From NCBI GenBank assembly GCA_047495785.1, contig JBLDXI010000019.1, forward strand, positions 1 to 64,000: DNA of 64,000 nucleotides. Reading direction: 5' to 3'. The first letter of the stretch is position 1. The number at the start of each line of letters is the position of its first letter. The stretch is from Lepidodermella squamata. Its lineage: Eukaryota; Gastrotricha. The position numbers were made by a program, and so were the translations under genes. Shown piece after piece: positions 27,801-39,272 of this stretch. The notes under the pieces are model-generated. The model was not told the DNA's origin. It saw nothing but the letters and a program-made list of their open reading frames with translations, and made no database searches.

Positions 27801-30230
27801 AATGCGGTATTGTGGTGGTCGAAGGTTCATTTTCGTTCCACAAATTTACAAATTTACAATGGGGCTTGATTTTCTGACTTTCTTGGCATCGCATTTTCAC
27901 CGTGTCTCGGAGATTTTCCTCAGCCTTGGTTCATCGTAGCGAATAATAGGCGTGACGATTTTGGCTAGGGTACAAGCAAACTTCGCGGATCCACTTTTCG
28001 GGCTTTGGGATTCGGAAGTTCCACAGTTGCTGGCGTTGCTTTGCGCACTGCCAGCGCTCGACTCGCTCGTGGATCGTATCGAAAATGTTTGCGGCATATA
28101 AATTTTCCTGAAATCGGAGCTTAAATGATCTAAAAAGAAATGAGACCAATATCGCTTAATGAAACCAAAGACCAGAGTCAAAGCACTACTCTAAACTTGA
28201 AATAAAATTACAAATAAATAAATAAATTCCGCTGTCCTTTGAGGTGGTTAATTCTTACAGGGAAAAATTGGTGGTCAATTCCCTTAGCTATTTAAACCTT
28301 AGTACGGCTCTCGATGACGAAAACACATTCCTATAGTTGAAGTGTTAGTATCTCGATTTTATTCGACCCAGAGGTTAAAGGTGATTGCGCTAAGTGATGG
28401 CATGGTGTAGAACGCAAAAATGAAACGAAAGAAACAAAAAATGTTAGCAATTTTGTTCAGCCGCCTTAATGATGGAGTGCTAAAGGCTAAAGACAAGCAG
28501 GATTGAGCAGGCCAACATTTCAATTCGGCCTATAATTAAGCCACGAGATATCTAAAACGAAGGTCATCGAAGGTCATCATCAGATGGAAATGCTGGGCCT
28601 GGAAAAATTAAAAAACTGCTAAAAATGCAGCATAAATCGAAATTTCACCAGTCCAGGCTACTTGCCTAAGTAGAGAAGCTAAACGTAATAAGGAAAGAAA
28701 ATATAAAAATACATAATACTGAAGCTGAAGCTAACTGGGTTGAAGGTCGATAGCTGGAAATAATAAGGCAGAGTTGTTTTGGCACCAATTGCCCAGCGCA
28801 TGTTTACATCAGGAGCGGAGCCAATTTACGTCACGTGTACGATGCATGTTGTTATTATTTTTGTTTTTCCGCGCGTGATTTTTTACCAAGTCCTGACTGT
28901 TTTTTTCTTACCTGCACGATCCTGTTGCCATAAAAAATGCAGTTTTTTGCGATTTACGCGTTCTCCATTCGTACCTGAGGCGCACTCAACTTTTTTTGAT
29001 TGGTGTATTTTCTTCGTATTTTGGGACAAAAGAATCACGTACAGCTTGGACAGCTTTGGGACAGCTTGGAGCTTCGAAACATCGACTGCATCGACTTTTT
29101 AATAGATTGTTTTGCCTTTTGAATTCCTTGCTAGAAATTATTAGATATTCTCAGGATGCTCTTGCCAAACTTCTTGAACCTTGAACTTTGAACCTGATTT
29201 GGCTGATTGATTTACAACGTCACCTCTAAATCTATTCAGGATCGCAAAATACCGGGAAATTCGGTTTTTTTTATTTTTTTTAATAAACGTATTGAGATTA
29301 AAAACAGCATGTACCTCTGAATGGCACCTTCAAAATTCAAGCAGCGCTGAGATAAGTTCTTTCTGTAGATTTTATTAACATTGCCATCGTTAGTGATGTT
29401 CATTAGAGGAGTGCGATATTTTCCGAAGGCGGGGCTCGTCATACCAAAAAATGGGCGCGAAAATTTTCACGAAAATCGCCACAAATTTCGAAGCAAAACC
29501 GTGAACTGCAGCATCTCGCTCTTTATTGATCAGCTTCATTGGCAGAAATTTGTCGCACAATTTGTAATTCAATGTAAAAACTCAACAAATTATACAAGTT
29601 GTCGATCTATATTTTTTTAATATAAAAATGTTATACATTAGGCTAAACATGAATCATCTTTCGTTGCGTATTCATAGGAGAGAGCTATTCTGGTTAGTCC
29701 TTTGAAAGTTATTTAGCTAAAATGATTCATTTAGCATTGATAAAGGAGAGCTATTCTGGTTTTTCCTTTGACAGCCTGTATAGACCGTCCCGAATGAATC
29801 ATTAGGTGCGCGAATTGCCTAAAAAAACGCCAGGAGTTGAAAAATAGCATGACCTTCTCAAACTTGAATTTTGCGTTTACATAATAAATAAATCGGTAAG
29901 TTATCCTCGGTCAACATAACCAACTTTAAAACCCAAGAAATTTCGGCTCAAAGAGCACGAGCCATTTTTCAAAGAGGAACAACAGCTAATAGTCACGAGC
30001 CATAGTTCGGAGCTTCTTTCCCGGCTAGCCCGAGGCCAATGCGGTGGCAGAGTTCTATTCTCAGCTATCGCTGTAATGGCGTGACACTGCTGAACAGAAA
30101 ATTCGGGTGCTAAAACGATTGTTTTTATTTTTGTTGTTATGCAATGATACTAGAAATAAAATAGGTAAGGCACCGCAGAAATAATAGGAGTGCTCTACAA
30201 CAACGGACTTGAGAACACACACCTGTGCTG

Positions 30231-30311
30231 AGTGGCGGCTTTGATTGCTGAATTTTTTTCGAAGTGAGTCTCTAAGCATATATGCCCTCGCTCAATTATT
30301 TCCCAGGTTCG
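30231..30311 (+). promoter_or_regulatory. Conserved block upstream of channel gene 1
   Basis: The block contains GTGGCGGCTTTGATTGCTGA, then TCTCTAAGCATATATGC and CTCGCTCAATTATTTC, about 230-310 bp before the ATG. Near copies occur at 35,652-35,742 and more weakly at 37,761-37,840 before channel genes 2 and 3. Conservation above the surrounding sequence suggests a promoter or enhancer element, though simple common ancestry is an alternative. Confidence 0.5.
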
Positions 30312-30538
30312 ACATCGGAATTTTGGCTGGACTCGGTCGTACAGCAGTAAAACATCATGCATGGAAATTTCCGCAGAAATAACCCGATTTTTTGTAAAGA
30401 TCTGCAGATAAAAAATTGAATTGATTCTCATCAAATATTTATAGGTGGGTGAATTTTTCAGAATAATACAATGTTCTCCTTCAATTTAATTTTCTTAGCT
30501 GCAATCTGAGATTTTCTTTCAGTTCAAATAATTTCATA

Positions 30539-31687
30539 ATGCTACTAAAGAGCGTCTCATTTTACTGCTTCATTGCTATTGTGGTTGCCCTGGACGAGGC
30601 CTATTTCCCAGCAGTTGAGCTACTGTTAGAAAATTGCAACGTCCGAACGTCGATAAATTCGCCTAACGAAGTCGCAGGAAAAGCCACAAATCTATCTGTC
30701 ACGCTGTTCATCGACCGATTTCACGGCATCGATGATGTGGAAGAGACTTTCGCGTTCAACGGCGCAATTCACCTTATTTGGCAAGTACCATGCGTGGCGC
30801 AATTCGTCAGAAACACCTCAAACAATTGGCCGAAGCACTTGTTTGGAGAAATGTATGAAGTACCAACCAAGAACATGTGGTTTCCACCTTTAACGCTACG
30901 AAACTCGTACGGACAAACGGCGCTAGATGCGGCGGAAGACAACACGTTCCGAAGCTTGGTAATGTTCCCGTCCGGAGGCGTCTTCATAGGCAGTTACACC
31001 GGAATATTTACTACAACATGCGACTTGGAGTTGTTTCAATTCCCATTCGACAGTCAGACATGTGCCCTCGACATTTCAACCCGCACACCTGATCATCACC
31101 TTAACATCAATGAGGCTAATTTCGTGATCAGCCCAGGAGCATCAGATACTTACATGCCCTCGAATTCAAACTGGGATATAGTGCGAAACCAATCATCTCT
31201 AGGCAAAATACCGTTTCCACCATTTGGTAACTTCTCATTTGCAAGGCTTTCGATCACTTTGAAGCGGAAATCTGAATTCATTGTCATCGGCATTTTAGTG
31301 CCCAGTTTCATATTAAACAGCTTGATTTTTGCGTCCTTTGCAATTCCAGCAACTGAACCCGACCGGCCAGCCTTTGCCTGTGCAGTCATGTTGTCGATCG
31401 TGGTTATGCAAGGCCAGTTAGGTGCATCAGTCCCGGCAACCCCAAAACCCATGGTCACTGAATTCTATTTAGTGGGCGTGGTCGTGTTCTCAGCCATCGT
31501 TGCTATGTACTCTGCTGCTATGTGTGGCTTCACGACGCTGTGGCCTGAGAAAGCTGAACGAAAGGTTCAAGTGAACAAATCAGACATGCGACTGTTTTTA
31601 CTTATTGACGTTATATCCTTTGCTATCCATTTTGCCCTAATGACAATATTCTATATAATCACTTTCGCACTCCTGCTGCTTTCGTAG
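30539..31687 (+). CDS. Cys-loop ligand-gated ion channel subunit 1
   Basis: This intronless gene encodes 382 residues. The signal peptide is about 1-18. The extracellular domain has a Cys-loop at residues 161-175 (CDLELFQFPFDSQTC, 13 residues between the cysteines) and a WFPPLTLRN segment in place of the usual WxPD. Four membrane helices follow: M1 (IGILVPSFILNSLIFASFAIP), M2 (about RPAFACAVMLSIVVMQGQLG), M3 (FYLVGVVVFSAIVAMYSA) and M4 at the extreme C-terminus. The M3-M4 loop is only about 35 residues, much shorter than in most nicotinic receptors. Ligand and ion selectivity cannot be assigned. The ATG follows an acceptor-like TTTCTTTCAG (ending 30,521). Confidence 0.88.
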   Translation: MLLKSVSFYCFIAIVVALDEAYFPAVELLLENCNVRTSINSPNEVAGKATNLSVTLFIDRFHGIDDVEETFAFNGAIHLIWQVPCVAQFVRNTSNNWPKHLFGEMYEVPTKNMWFPPLTLRNSYGQTALDAAEDNTFRSLVMFPSGGVFIGSYTGIFTTTCDLELFQFPFDSQTCALDISTRTPDHHLNINEANFVISPGASDTYMPSNSNWDIVRNQSSLGKIPFPPFGNFSFARLSITLKRKSEFIVIGILVPSFILNSLIFASFAIPATEPDRPAFACAVMLSIVVMQGQLGASVPATPKPMVTEFYLVGVVVFSAIVAMYSAAMCGFTTLWPEKAERKVQVNKSDMRLFLLIDVISFAIHFALMTIFYIITFALLLLS

Positions 31688-31881
31688 AAAATCGTCTGCA
31701 TCTTCTAAAAGTTTCAAGCGATGTTTAAAGATTAGCAAGCTCGAACTAAGCATATCTTCAAGTTATCTTTGCGGCCTGCCTTACACAGGTTCATGCAATG
31801 TTGTGCGCGCAATCTAGCCTTCTTTCACATTCAAAGGGAATAAAAAATCACTGGCTACGGTTGGGCTTTGGGTGTCCAAAA

Positions 31882-32153
31882 CCCGAACGAAAATTTATAC
31901 ATTATTTTCTGGGTCATTTTGCCATTAATTTGAAATATCCCAAAAATCCCTACAATGTCGGTAGAAAACCCTAAAAAATAACCAGAAAAAGCTCTAAAAA
32001 TGTCGGAGGCTTTCGAGGTCAAAGTTCAGCGCATTGTTTAGGGGTTTTTGGTTATTTTTCAGGGATTTTTACCGAGTTTGTTCAGGAATTTTTGGGATAT
32101 TTCAGATTAATGGCAAAATGACCCGGAAAATAATGTATAAATTTTCGTTCGGG
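31882..32153. mobile_element. Long inverted-repeat foldback (MITE-like)
   Basis: This 272-bp element has arms of about 110 bp: CCCGAACGAAAATTTATACA at the left and the complement TGTATAAATTTTCGTTCGGG at the right, with GGCAAAATGACCC and similar blocks pairing further in. The non-pairing centre is about 45 bp. No clear target duplication could be read. It lies 195 bp after channel gene 1 and has no counterpart after channel gene 2, so it inserted after the duplication. Confidence 0.8.
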
Positions 32154-33139
32154 AACGTGTTTTTCTTAGCAGCTGTGCTGTGTTTTCGACCCCGCTGAGT
32201 CTGATTTTTACTTCAAATTATTGCCAAGTGTGCAGTAGTAAATTATATAAATTATATTGGATGGAAGAGGTCGAAGATTCATTTTTGTTCCACAAAATTA
32301 CACATGTTTCGGACTTGATTTTTTGCTGGCATCGCATTTTCACCTGGTCCCGCAGATTTTCCTCAGCCTTGGTTCATCGTAGCGAATGAAAGGCGTGACG
32401 ATTTTGGCGATGGTACAAGCAAACTTCGCGGATCCACTTTTGGGCCTTTCGGACTTGGATGTAGTTCCACAGTGGCTGGAGTAGCCTTGCACACCGCCAA
32501 CGCTCGACTCGCTCGTAGATCGAATGGACAATTTTTGCGGCATAAGTATGAATTTTCCTGAAATCGGAGCTCAAATAATAACAAATCTAAACAAAATGAG
32601 AAAAATATCGCTCAATCAAATCCATGACCGGGAAGTCGAAGTTCAATCCTACTCAAAACTTGAAAAATAATAAAATATAAAAAATTCCCGTTAGTTTTTT
32701 ATTGAAATTGAAGTTGAAATTTGCCTGAATTCTCCAAGAGAAAATATTAACGGGCAATTCCTTTGTTATCTAAAAATTCCGGCTCGGTTGGCTCAAGGAA
32801 TCAAAAGAAGTATCAAAATACTGAAGCTTTCATAACTAGGTTGAAGGTCGATTACTAGAAATAAAAAGGCAGAGTTGTTTTGGCATCAATTGCCCACCGC
32901 ATGTTTACAACATCAGCAACGGAGCCAATTTGCGTCACATGTAAGATGCGTGTATAAGATTATTTATTGTTGCTATTTCTGTTTTTCCGCACGTCATTTG
33001 TTACCTAGTTCTGACTATTTTTTATTACACGCTCTTGTTGCAACATAAAGACCCAGTTTTTTTCGATTATCGCGTTCTCCATTCGTACCTGCGACGCATT
33101 CTTCTGATTGGTGTATTTCTTTCGTATTTTGGGAATACG

Positions 33140-34510
33140 AAATTTCGCAATAGTGATTGGGATCCAGCTCAATCCAGCGTCTCCCAGAGTCATATAGGCC
33201 CGTGTCGCTCCTGCCAACGCTGGCCAAAGGTTTGGAAACTATTGTTGCCAAATTTCTATACTATTTTATCGAAAAACACAAACTTCTGCCTGCCCACCAA
33301 TTCGGTTTTCGCTCACTTAGGTCCACCATCGATGCAATTTTCCTTTTCATCAGTGATATTGGTATAGCCCTGTCTAAAAAATATAAATATAAATTAGTTG
33401 CTCTTCTGTTGGATTTTAAAGCCGCTTTCGACTGCATCTGGCGCGATGGTCTTAGGTACAAACTAAAACAGTCTGGTGTTCCTACTTCAATTGTTAGATG
33501 GATTTCCGACTTCTTAAAAGACAGGTCATTCCGGGTAAGAGTAGGATCCGAACTCAGCGATAGTAAAAATATTTTTTGCGGCGTACCACAGGGGTCGCCT
33601 TTGTCTCCTCTACTTTTTATTTTTTACGCGGCAGAAATGCAGCCAAAGTCTTTCGCCCCGGACGACGGCATGCGCCGAGTTGGGAAGGCGACCTTCGCCG
33701 ACGACGCGATTAATTGGGCATATGGGAAAGACTACGCCTCATGTGTCAAGCGGCTCCAGCGACGCCTCACGGCGACTGAAAAATTGTGCAATCGTTGGCG
33801 CTTGAAACTTAACCCTTGCAAATGTGAGGCGATGATCTTAGGACATTACGGCGGAACACCGCCAACTGTGCTACTTCAGCTCTATGGGCAACCCATTCCT
33901 CAAGTGACTAAGGTGCGATATTTGGGCCTTAACTTAACGCCACAACTGTCGTGGAAGTATCATGTTAATTGTATCGCGGCTAATCTTAAGCCCCGCGTCG
34001 GTGCCTTGTATGGCCTGGCGCGGCGCCATGTCCTCGAAAAGCGGCTGTGCTTGTCTTTTTATAGGACGCTTTTAGAATCTGTTATTATTTACGCGGCGCC
34101 CGCGTTTTACTGCCAGCCTCCCTCGACAAAACAGCACCTTCTTGATCTACAGGCCCACGCCCTTCGAGCCCTCCTTGACTTGCCCTATGAGACCGACCCT
34201 ATCGACGTCATTGCCTATGCCCGCGTCGAAGCTATTGATGATGTTTTTGAAAACGCCCTTAAGAACTATGGCTCTCGCTCCATGGCATGCGGCCTTGAGG
34301 TGGCTGAATACCTGAAGGTCGTCGCGGAAATACAGCCTGCCAATGAAACAGCGCGACAAGTGCTTGAAAGCAAATGCCCTGCGTGGCATCTTCGAAACGC
34401 AGTAGCTTCCTCAGCTGCGACAATTGATAGCCGCCAATGGATTTTAATATAACGCTCCAACTACATTGAACGTTTTTACATTGCGAATTCTAATAGACAG
34501 CTACGAATGG
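33140..34510 (+). mobile_element. 5'-truncated non-LTR retrotransposon (LINE)
   Basis: The open frame 33,157-34,452 encodes a reverse transcriptase from motif 0/1 onward: YRPVSLLPTLAKGLE, HQFGFR, LLLDFKAAFD, GVPQGSPLSPLLF, the catalytic FADD (TFADDAINWA), then LNPCKCEAM and a long C-terminal region typical of Jockey/CR1-like LINEs. A stop (33,154-33,156) immediately precedes the frame, and the endonuclease is missing, so the copy is truncated at the 5' end, as is normal for target-primed reverse transcription. The remaining frame is uninterrupted, so it is young. A related relic lies at 18.2 kb. Confidence 0.87.
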
Positions 34511-35651
34511 CATGATACCACTTCTACCCTCATTTTATATATTTTTACACTACATACATGATTGTTTTGATACATTTTACTCGTTATGAGGCTCGAGTCA
34601 ACGCGCCGAGAGCGTCTATGACGGATGGTGGTACAAATAAAATCCTTCACATGCCAATTTCAACAATCATGTTTGATCAAACTGGAATTATTCTTCGGAA
34701 ATCCTTGCTGAAAAAATTCGGAACTAAGCCTCTTTCCTCTAGAGAGAAACCTTGATATTCTGATGAGCTATCTTGAACTTTTAACCTGATTCGGCTCATT
34801 TATTCCCGTTGCCTCTATACATCTATTTAGGGGCACAAAATACCGAGAAATTCTGCCATTTTATTTATTAACGATGCCATCGTTAGAGATGTTCATTAGA
34901 TGCGTGCGATATTTTCCGAAGGCTCGTCATACCGAAGAATAGGCGTGAGAATTTTCACGAAAATCACCGTAAATTTCGAAGCAAAACCATGAATTGCAGC
35001 AGCTCGCTCTTTACTGATCAGCTTTATTGACAGAAATTTGTCGGAAAATTTGTAATTAATCTCAAAAAATTGTGAACATTCTGGGCTTGTTCTTTGATGA
35101 CAGCCTGAATAGACGCTCCCCAATAATATGGTTAACTAACTAGAAAATTAACTAGAAAATCATCGCCAGGAGTTGAAAATAGCATTAAATTCTGGCATTT
35201 GAATTTCACCAACCCAAACAAAAAAAGAAGATCGCAAATTAGTCCTCGGTCAAAATATTATAAAAAATAAAAAGACCAGGAAAATTTGGTTTGAAGAGTA
35301 GTTAAGAACAGCTTTTGCATGTGCTGTTATGCTATCAATCATATCGCAGGTCCAGTTTGGAGCTTCTTTCGCTAGAACTCCGACACCGAGTAAAATGCAG
35401 CAACTTCCAAAGAATCAGCCTAGTTAGCGTTGTTGCTAAATGTTACTCCAATGATACTCCAATGATATTCCAAATAAATCAAGGCACCGTGGCACCCATG
35501 GGGTGTTTCAAAGAAAAAGAACTGGTATGCGTTTTTTAGTCCGGCCTGCTAATATTTCAGTTATTTGGACTCTTTTTCGAATAAAATGGAGCGATCTAAG
35601 ACACGGAACAACGGACTAGAAAACACACACGTGGGCAGAATAATGAAGACG

Positions 35652-35742
35652 AGTGGCGGCTTTGATTGCTGAATTTTTTTCGAACTGAGAGTCTCTAAGC
35701 ATATATGCGCTCGCTCAATTATTTCTCATTTCTCAGGTTCGA
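35652..35742 (+). promoter_or_regulatory. Conserved block upstream of channel gene 2
   Basis: This is the counterpart of 30,231-30,311: GTGGCGGCTTTGATTGCTGA, then GTCTCTAAGCATATATGCGC and TCGCTCAATTATTTCTC. It lies about 220-310 bp before the ATG. Confidence 0.5.
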
Positions 35743-35958
35743 CAGCAGAATTTACGCAATTTTTTGGTTGGACGCCGCTATACTTTTAGGCTTAGGAAAT
35801 TTCCAAGTAACCAGATTATTTTTAAAGACCTGCAAATAAAAAATTGATTTTGACCTAATATTTATTGTGCGTGAATTTTTCAAAATGTTTTCCTTCAATT
35901 TAATTTGCTTAGCTGTCATCTGAGTATTTTTTTAGTTCAAACTTCGAACAATTTCAAA

Positions 35959-37107
35959 ATGTTACTTGGAAGCATCTCCTTCAGCTGCTGTATTGCTGCT
36001 GTGGTTTCCCTGAACGAGGCCTATTTTCCAGCTGTTCAGCTACTGATAGAAAACTGCAACGTCCACACGTCAATAAATTCGCCCAACGAAGTCGCAGAGT
36101 TATCTACAAATCTATCCATCTTAGTGTTTATCGACCGATTTCTCGGCATCAATGACGTGGAAGAGACTTTTACGTTCAACGGCGCAATTAACCTTTTTTG
36201 GGAAGTACCATGCGTAGCGCAGTTCGTCAGAAACACCTCGAACAATTGGCCGAAACACTTATTTGGAGAAATGATTGAAGTACCAACCGAGAATATGTGG
36301 TTTCCACCTTTAACGCTACGTAATGCTTACGGACAAACCGCGTTAGATGCGGCTGATGACAGTACGTTTCGAAGCTTGACCATTTTCCCTTCAATTGGCC
36401 TCTTCATCGGCAGTTACACTGGAATATTTACTACTACATGCGACTTGGAACTGCTTCGATTCCCGTTCGACAGTCAAACCTGCGTCCTCGACATCTCATC
36501 CCGCGCACCTAAACGCCATGTTAATGTCAATGAGGCTTATTTCTCGATCGGCCCGGGAGCATCAGACACTTTCATTCCATCTAATTCCAACTGGGAAATA
36601 TTGCGAAACCAATCGGCTCTAGGCACGGTATGGGTTCCACCATTTGGCTACTTCTCATTTGCGAGGATTTCGATCTCTTTGAAACGGAAATCTGAGTTCA
36701 TTGTAATCGGCATTTTGGCGCCCAGTGTCATTTTAAACGGCTTGATTTTTGCCTCCTTTGCAATTCCAGCAACCGAACCAGACCGGCCAGCCTTTGCCTG
36801 TGCCGTCATGTTGTCGATCGTGTTTATGCAAGGCCAGTTAGGCGCAACTGTTCCAGCCACTCCGAGACCGATGGTCACTGGATTCTACTTGGTGGGCGTA
36901 GTTGTGTTCTCAGCAATCGTTGCCATGTACTCAGCCATCATGTGCGGTTTCACTAAGCTGTGGCCTGAGAAAGCTGAACGAAAAGTTCGATTTCACAAAT
37001 CTGACATGCGACTGTTCTTACTCATCGACTTAATATCCTTCACTATTCATTTTGCCTTCGTGGCAATATTCTATTTCTTCATTTTCGCTCTCCTACTGCT
37101 TTCGTAG
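35959..37107 (+). CDS. Cys-loop ligand-gated ion channel subunit 2
   Basis: This intronless paralogue has 382 residues from ATG 35,959 (MLLGSISFSCC); an earlier in-frame start would destroy the signal peptide alignment with its relatives. The Cys-loop is CDLELLRFPFDSQTC. The N-terminal third (SINSPNEVAELSTNLSI) is closest to subunit 4, whereas the M2-M3 region (GQLGATVPATPRPMV) differs from both 1 and 4 and matches the pseudogene at 44.8 kb. All four membrane helices are intact. An acceptor-like TTTTTTTAG ends at 35,935. Confidence 0.88.
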   Translation: MLLGSISFSCCIAAVVSLNEAYFPAVQLLIENCNVHTSINSPNEVAELSTNLSILVFIDRFLGINDVEETFTFNGAINLFWEVPCVAQFVRNTSNNWPKHLFGEMIEVPTENMWFPPLTLRNAYGQTALDAADDSTFRSLTIFPSIGLFIGSYTGIFTTTCDLELLRFPFDSQTCVLDISSRAPKRHVNVNEAYFSIGPGASDTFIPSNSNWEILRNQSALGTVWVPPFGYFSFARISISLKRKSEFIVIGILAPSVILNGLIFASFAIPATEPDRPAFACAVMLSIVFMQGQLGATVPATPRPMVTGFYLVGVVVFSAIVAMYSAIMCGFTKLWPEKAERKVRFHKSDMRLFLLIDLISFTIHFAFVAIFYFFIFALLLLS

Positions 37108-37760
37108 AAAACAACTTGAAAAATTACGGTTGTGGAAAAATTTTTGGGCAAGTGTGTTTGTGCAAGTACAAGTAAATCGAATCTTGAACGATGCAATCTC
37201 GAAGTATCTTTGAGCTATCTTTGCCACCTGCCTTAGAAGTACACGCAATTTTGCGCAAAATTTTGCCAATTCTTCTTTCACCTGTCAGCCTACTTTTCCT
37301 TTTGGAGCACAACTCAGGAATAATGTTAGAATTCCATCTGATACCTAAGTATTAGTAGGCTATCGATATTCAATTTTATGATCCATAATGGTTTAATCAT
37401 GCTTCTGACGATGCTTGAACTTGATAAGCGCTTGTATAAGCAAGTAGACTCTACTTCTGACGTGGCACGTGGCACCGTGGTGGTTCATAACCTCCGCTTA
37501 GAATTACTCTTCAAAAATGAGCATGAAATAAAAAGTCAATAAGTTATTACTCAACCAGGTGCAATTTCAATTTAGTTCGATGTTCGATGTTCAAAAATGG
37601 TCACGTTTATCATTTCAAGCCGGCTACCTCTTCGATACTTGAGCATAAATGAAGCGAGATGATATGCAAATTCTTATGGAGGCATTTTCGATGAAGCTTG
37701 TCAGGGATTAGAAATAAACTTACCTTCTAGATACTGGGCAATGAGCGAAAGACGAAGACG

Positions 37761-37840
37761 AGCGGCGGCTTTGATAGCAGAATTATCTTCAACTGAGTCA
37801 CTAAGCATATAACTATTTTCGCTCGCCCAATTATTTCCGG
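37761..37840 (+). promoter_or_regulatory. Diverged upstream block of channel gene 3
   Basis: GCGGCGGCTTTGAT, then ACTGAGTCACTAAGCATATA and TCGCTCGCCCAATTATTTCC parallel the upstream blocks of genes 1 and 2. It lies about 290-370 bp before the ATG, with more substitutions. Confidence 0.4.
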
Positions 37841-38126
37841 CAACCAGAAAATGGTTTCGAGATCCGCAGATAAAAATTGATTTTGATCAAATATTTGGCG
37901 TGTAAATTTTTCAGAATAATGAACTTCAAGTTAATTTCAGCTGCAATTTGAGTTTTTCAGTTCAAACGATTCGAAAGTTTTACAGAGGAGCGTCTATTGC
38001 TGCTGTGGTTGCTAGTGAATTCAATGGTGGCATAAATCGATGATATGAATGCCAATGTTTAATAAGAAGCTGAAATTAATAGAATTTCTGCTGGAATCCT
38101 GTTTGCGCTTCATTCGAATTTTTATC

Positions 38127-39272
38127 ATGCTGTCGAGGTGCGTTCTATTTTGCTGCTTTATCGCCACTGTTGCGACATTAGACGAGAGCTATTTTCCGGC
38201 CGTTGACATTTTAAGAGGCAATTGCCACATCGACGCATCGGCTAATTCGCCAAATGAAGTCGCTGGGCTTGCTACGAATCTAACTGTCACTGTGATAATA
38301 GACAGATTCCTCGGCATCGACGACGTAGCAGAAATCTTTTCGTTCAGAGGTGGAATACACCTGCTTTGGCATGTTACATGCGTGGGAAATTTTGTCAACA
38401 ACGCCTCTAACAAATGGCCGGCTCATTTCTATACAGAAATAACCGAAGTTCCAACTGAAAATCTGTGGTTCCCGCCGCTAAAACTACGCAACTCATTTGG
38501 TCAGACCGCGTTAGATGCTCCTAATGAAGACACGTTTCGAAGTATGAATATATGGCCATTCGACGGGGGGTTTCAAGGCAGCTACACTGGGAAATTTACG
38601 ACGACCTGCGACTTGGAACTGTTTAGATTTCCTTTCGACTATCAAACTTGTGTCATTGTGATTGCAAGTCGGCTTCACAATCGTCATGTAAACATAAATA
38701 AGGCGGCACTCGTAAAATCTATGAGTAGGAGTAGCCACATGCCCTCGAATTCGAATTGGGAAATGATACGGAATGATTCCTTTATCGATACAATCGAATC
38801 AGGCAAGGATAGGTATTCAGACGCTGTAATTTCGATCTCGCTGAAACGTAAGCCTCAATTCGTCATCATCAGCCTGTTGGCGCCGAGTGTCATATTGAAC
38901 GGGCTAATTTTCGCATCATTCGCTATCCCAGCAACCGAACCAGACCGGCCAGCTTTTGCCTGTGCTGTCATGTTATCCATAATGTTTATGCAGAGCCAAT
39001 TTGGAGCCTCGGTCCCAGCTAGCCCGAAGCCGATACTTTGCGAGTTCTACTTGGTGGGCGTTATCGTCTTCTCGGCTGTTGTAGCAATGTACTCAGCCTT
39101 CATGTGTGGCTTTACAAAACTATGGCCTGAAATAGCTGAGCGGAAAATCAAACTGAATAGATTCGAGGGCAGACTGTTCTTATTTGTAGACTTGGTGTCA
39201 TTTATTATCCATTTCGCTTGCATATCGCTTTTTTATGCGGTGATCTTCTCTTTACTTATTGTCTACCAATAA
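38127..39272 (+). CDS. Cys-loop ligand-gated ion channel subunit 3 (divergent)
   Basis: This intronless gene has 381 residues from ATG 38,127 (MLSRCVLFCCFIATVATLDE, signal peptide); the frame is open further upstream, but that part has no counterpart in the relatives. The Cys-loop is CDLELFRFPFDYQTC. It is the most divergent of the four: it has SGKDRYSDAVISISLKRK before M1, MQSQFGASVPASPKP in M2-M3, and EGRLFLFVDLVSF in M4. The 3' half served as one parent of the pseudogene at 44.8 kb. The stop is followed directly by an AATAAA (39,270-39,275). Confidence 0.87.
   Translation: MLSRCVLFCCFIATVATLDESYFPAVDILRGNCHIDASANSPNEVAGLATNLTVTVIIDRFLGIDDVAEIFSFRGGIHLLWHVTCVGNFVNNASNKWPAHFYTEITEVPTENLWFPPLKLRNSFGQTALDAPNEDTFRSMNIWPFDGGFQGSYTGKFTTTCDLELFRFPFDYQTCVIVIASRLHNRHVNINKAALVKSMSRSSHMPSNSNWEMIRNDSFIDTIESGKDRYSDAVISISLKRKPQFVIISLLAPSVILNGLIFASFAIPATEPDRPAFACAVMLSIMFMQSQFGASVPASPKPILCEFYLVGVIVFSAVVAMYSAFMCGFTKLWPEIAERKIKLNRFEGRLFLFVDLVSFIIHFACISLFYAVIFSLLIVYQ

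Larger units (their letters stand above)
27810..31687. repeat. Segmental tandem duplication, unit 1
   Basis: The unit contains in order a conserved block at about 27,810-28,190, another at about 28,770-29,030 (TTTTGGCACCAATTGCCCA), one at about 29,180-29,560 (GCGATATTTTCCGAAGG), and an ion channel gene at 30,539-31,687. The same blocks recur in the same order in unit 2 (32,250-37,107). Divergence is substantial outside the gene, with many small insertions and deletions. Confidence 0.8.
32250..37107. repeat. Segmental tandem duplication, unit 2, split by a LINE
   Basis: Blocks at about 32,260-32,640, 32,870-33,135, 34,780-35,100 and 35,620-37,107 correspond in order to those of unit 1. Similarity breaks near 33,135 and resumes near 34,750; the gap holds the LINE. 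The unit is therefore about 3.9 kb without the insertion. Confidence 0.78.

Noticed and set aside
27897-28181. Small - strand frames at 27.9 and 32.4 kb that resemble each other
   Set aside because: Their similarity is explained by the segmental duplication; the same region is open in other phases and there is no protein-level constraint visible.
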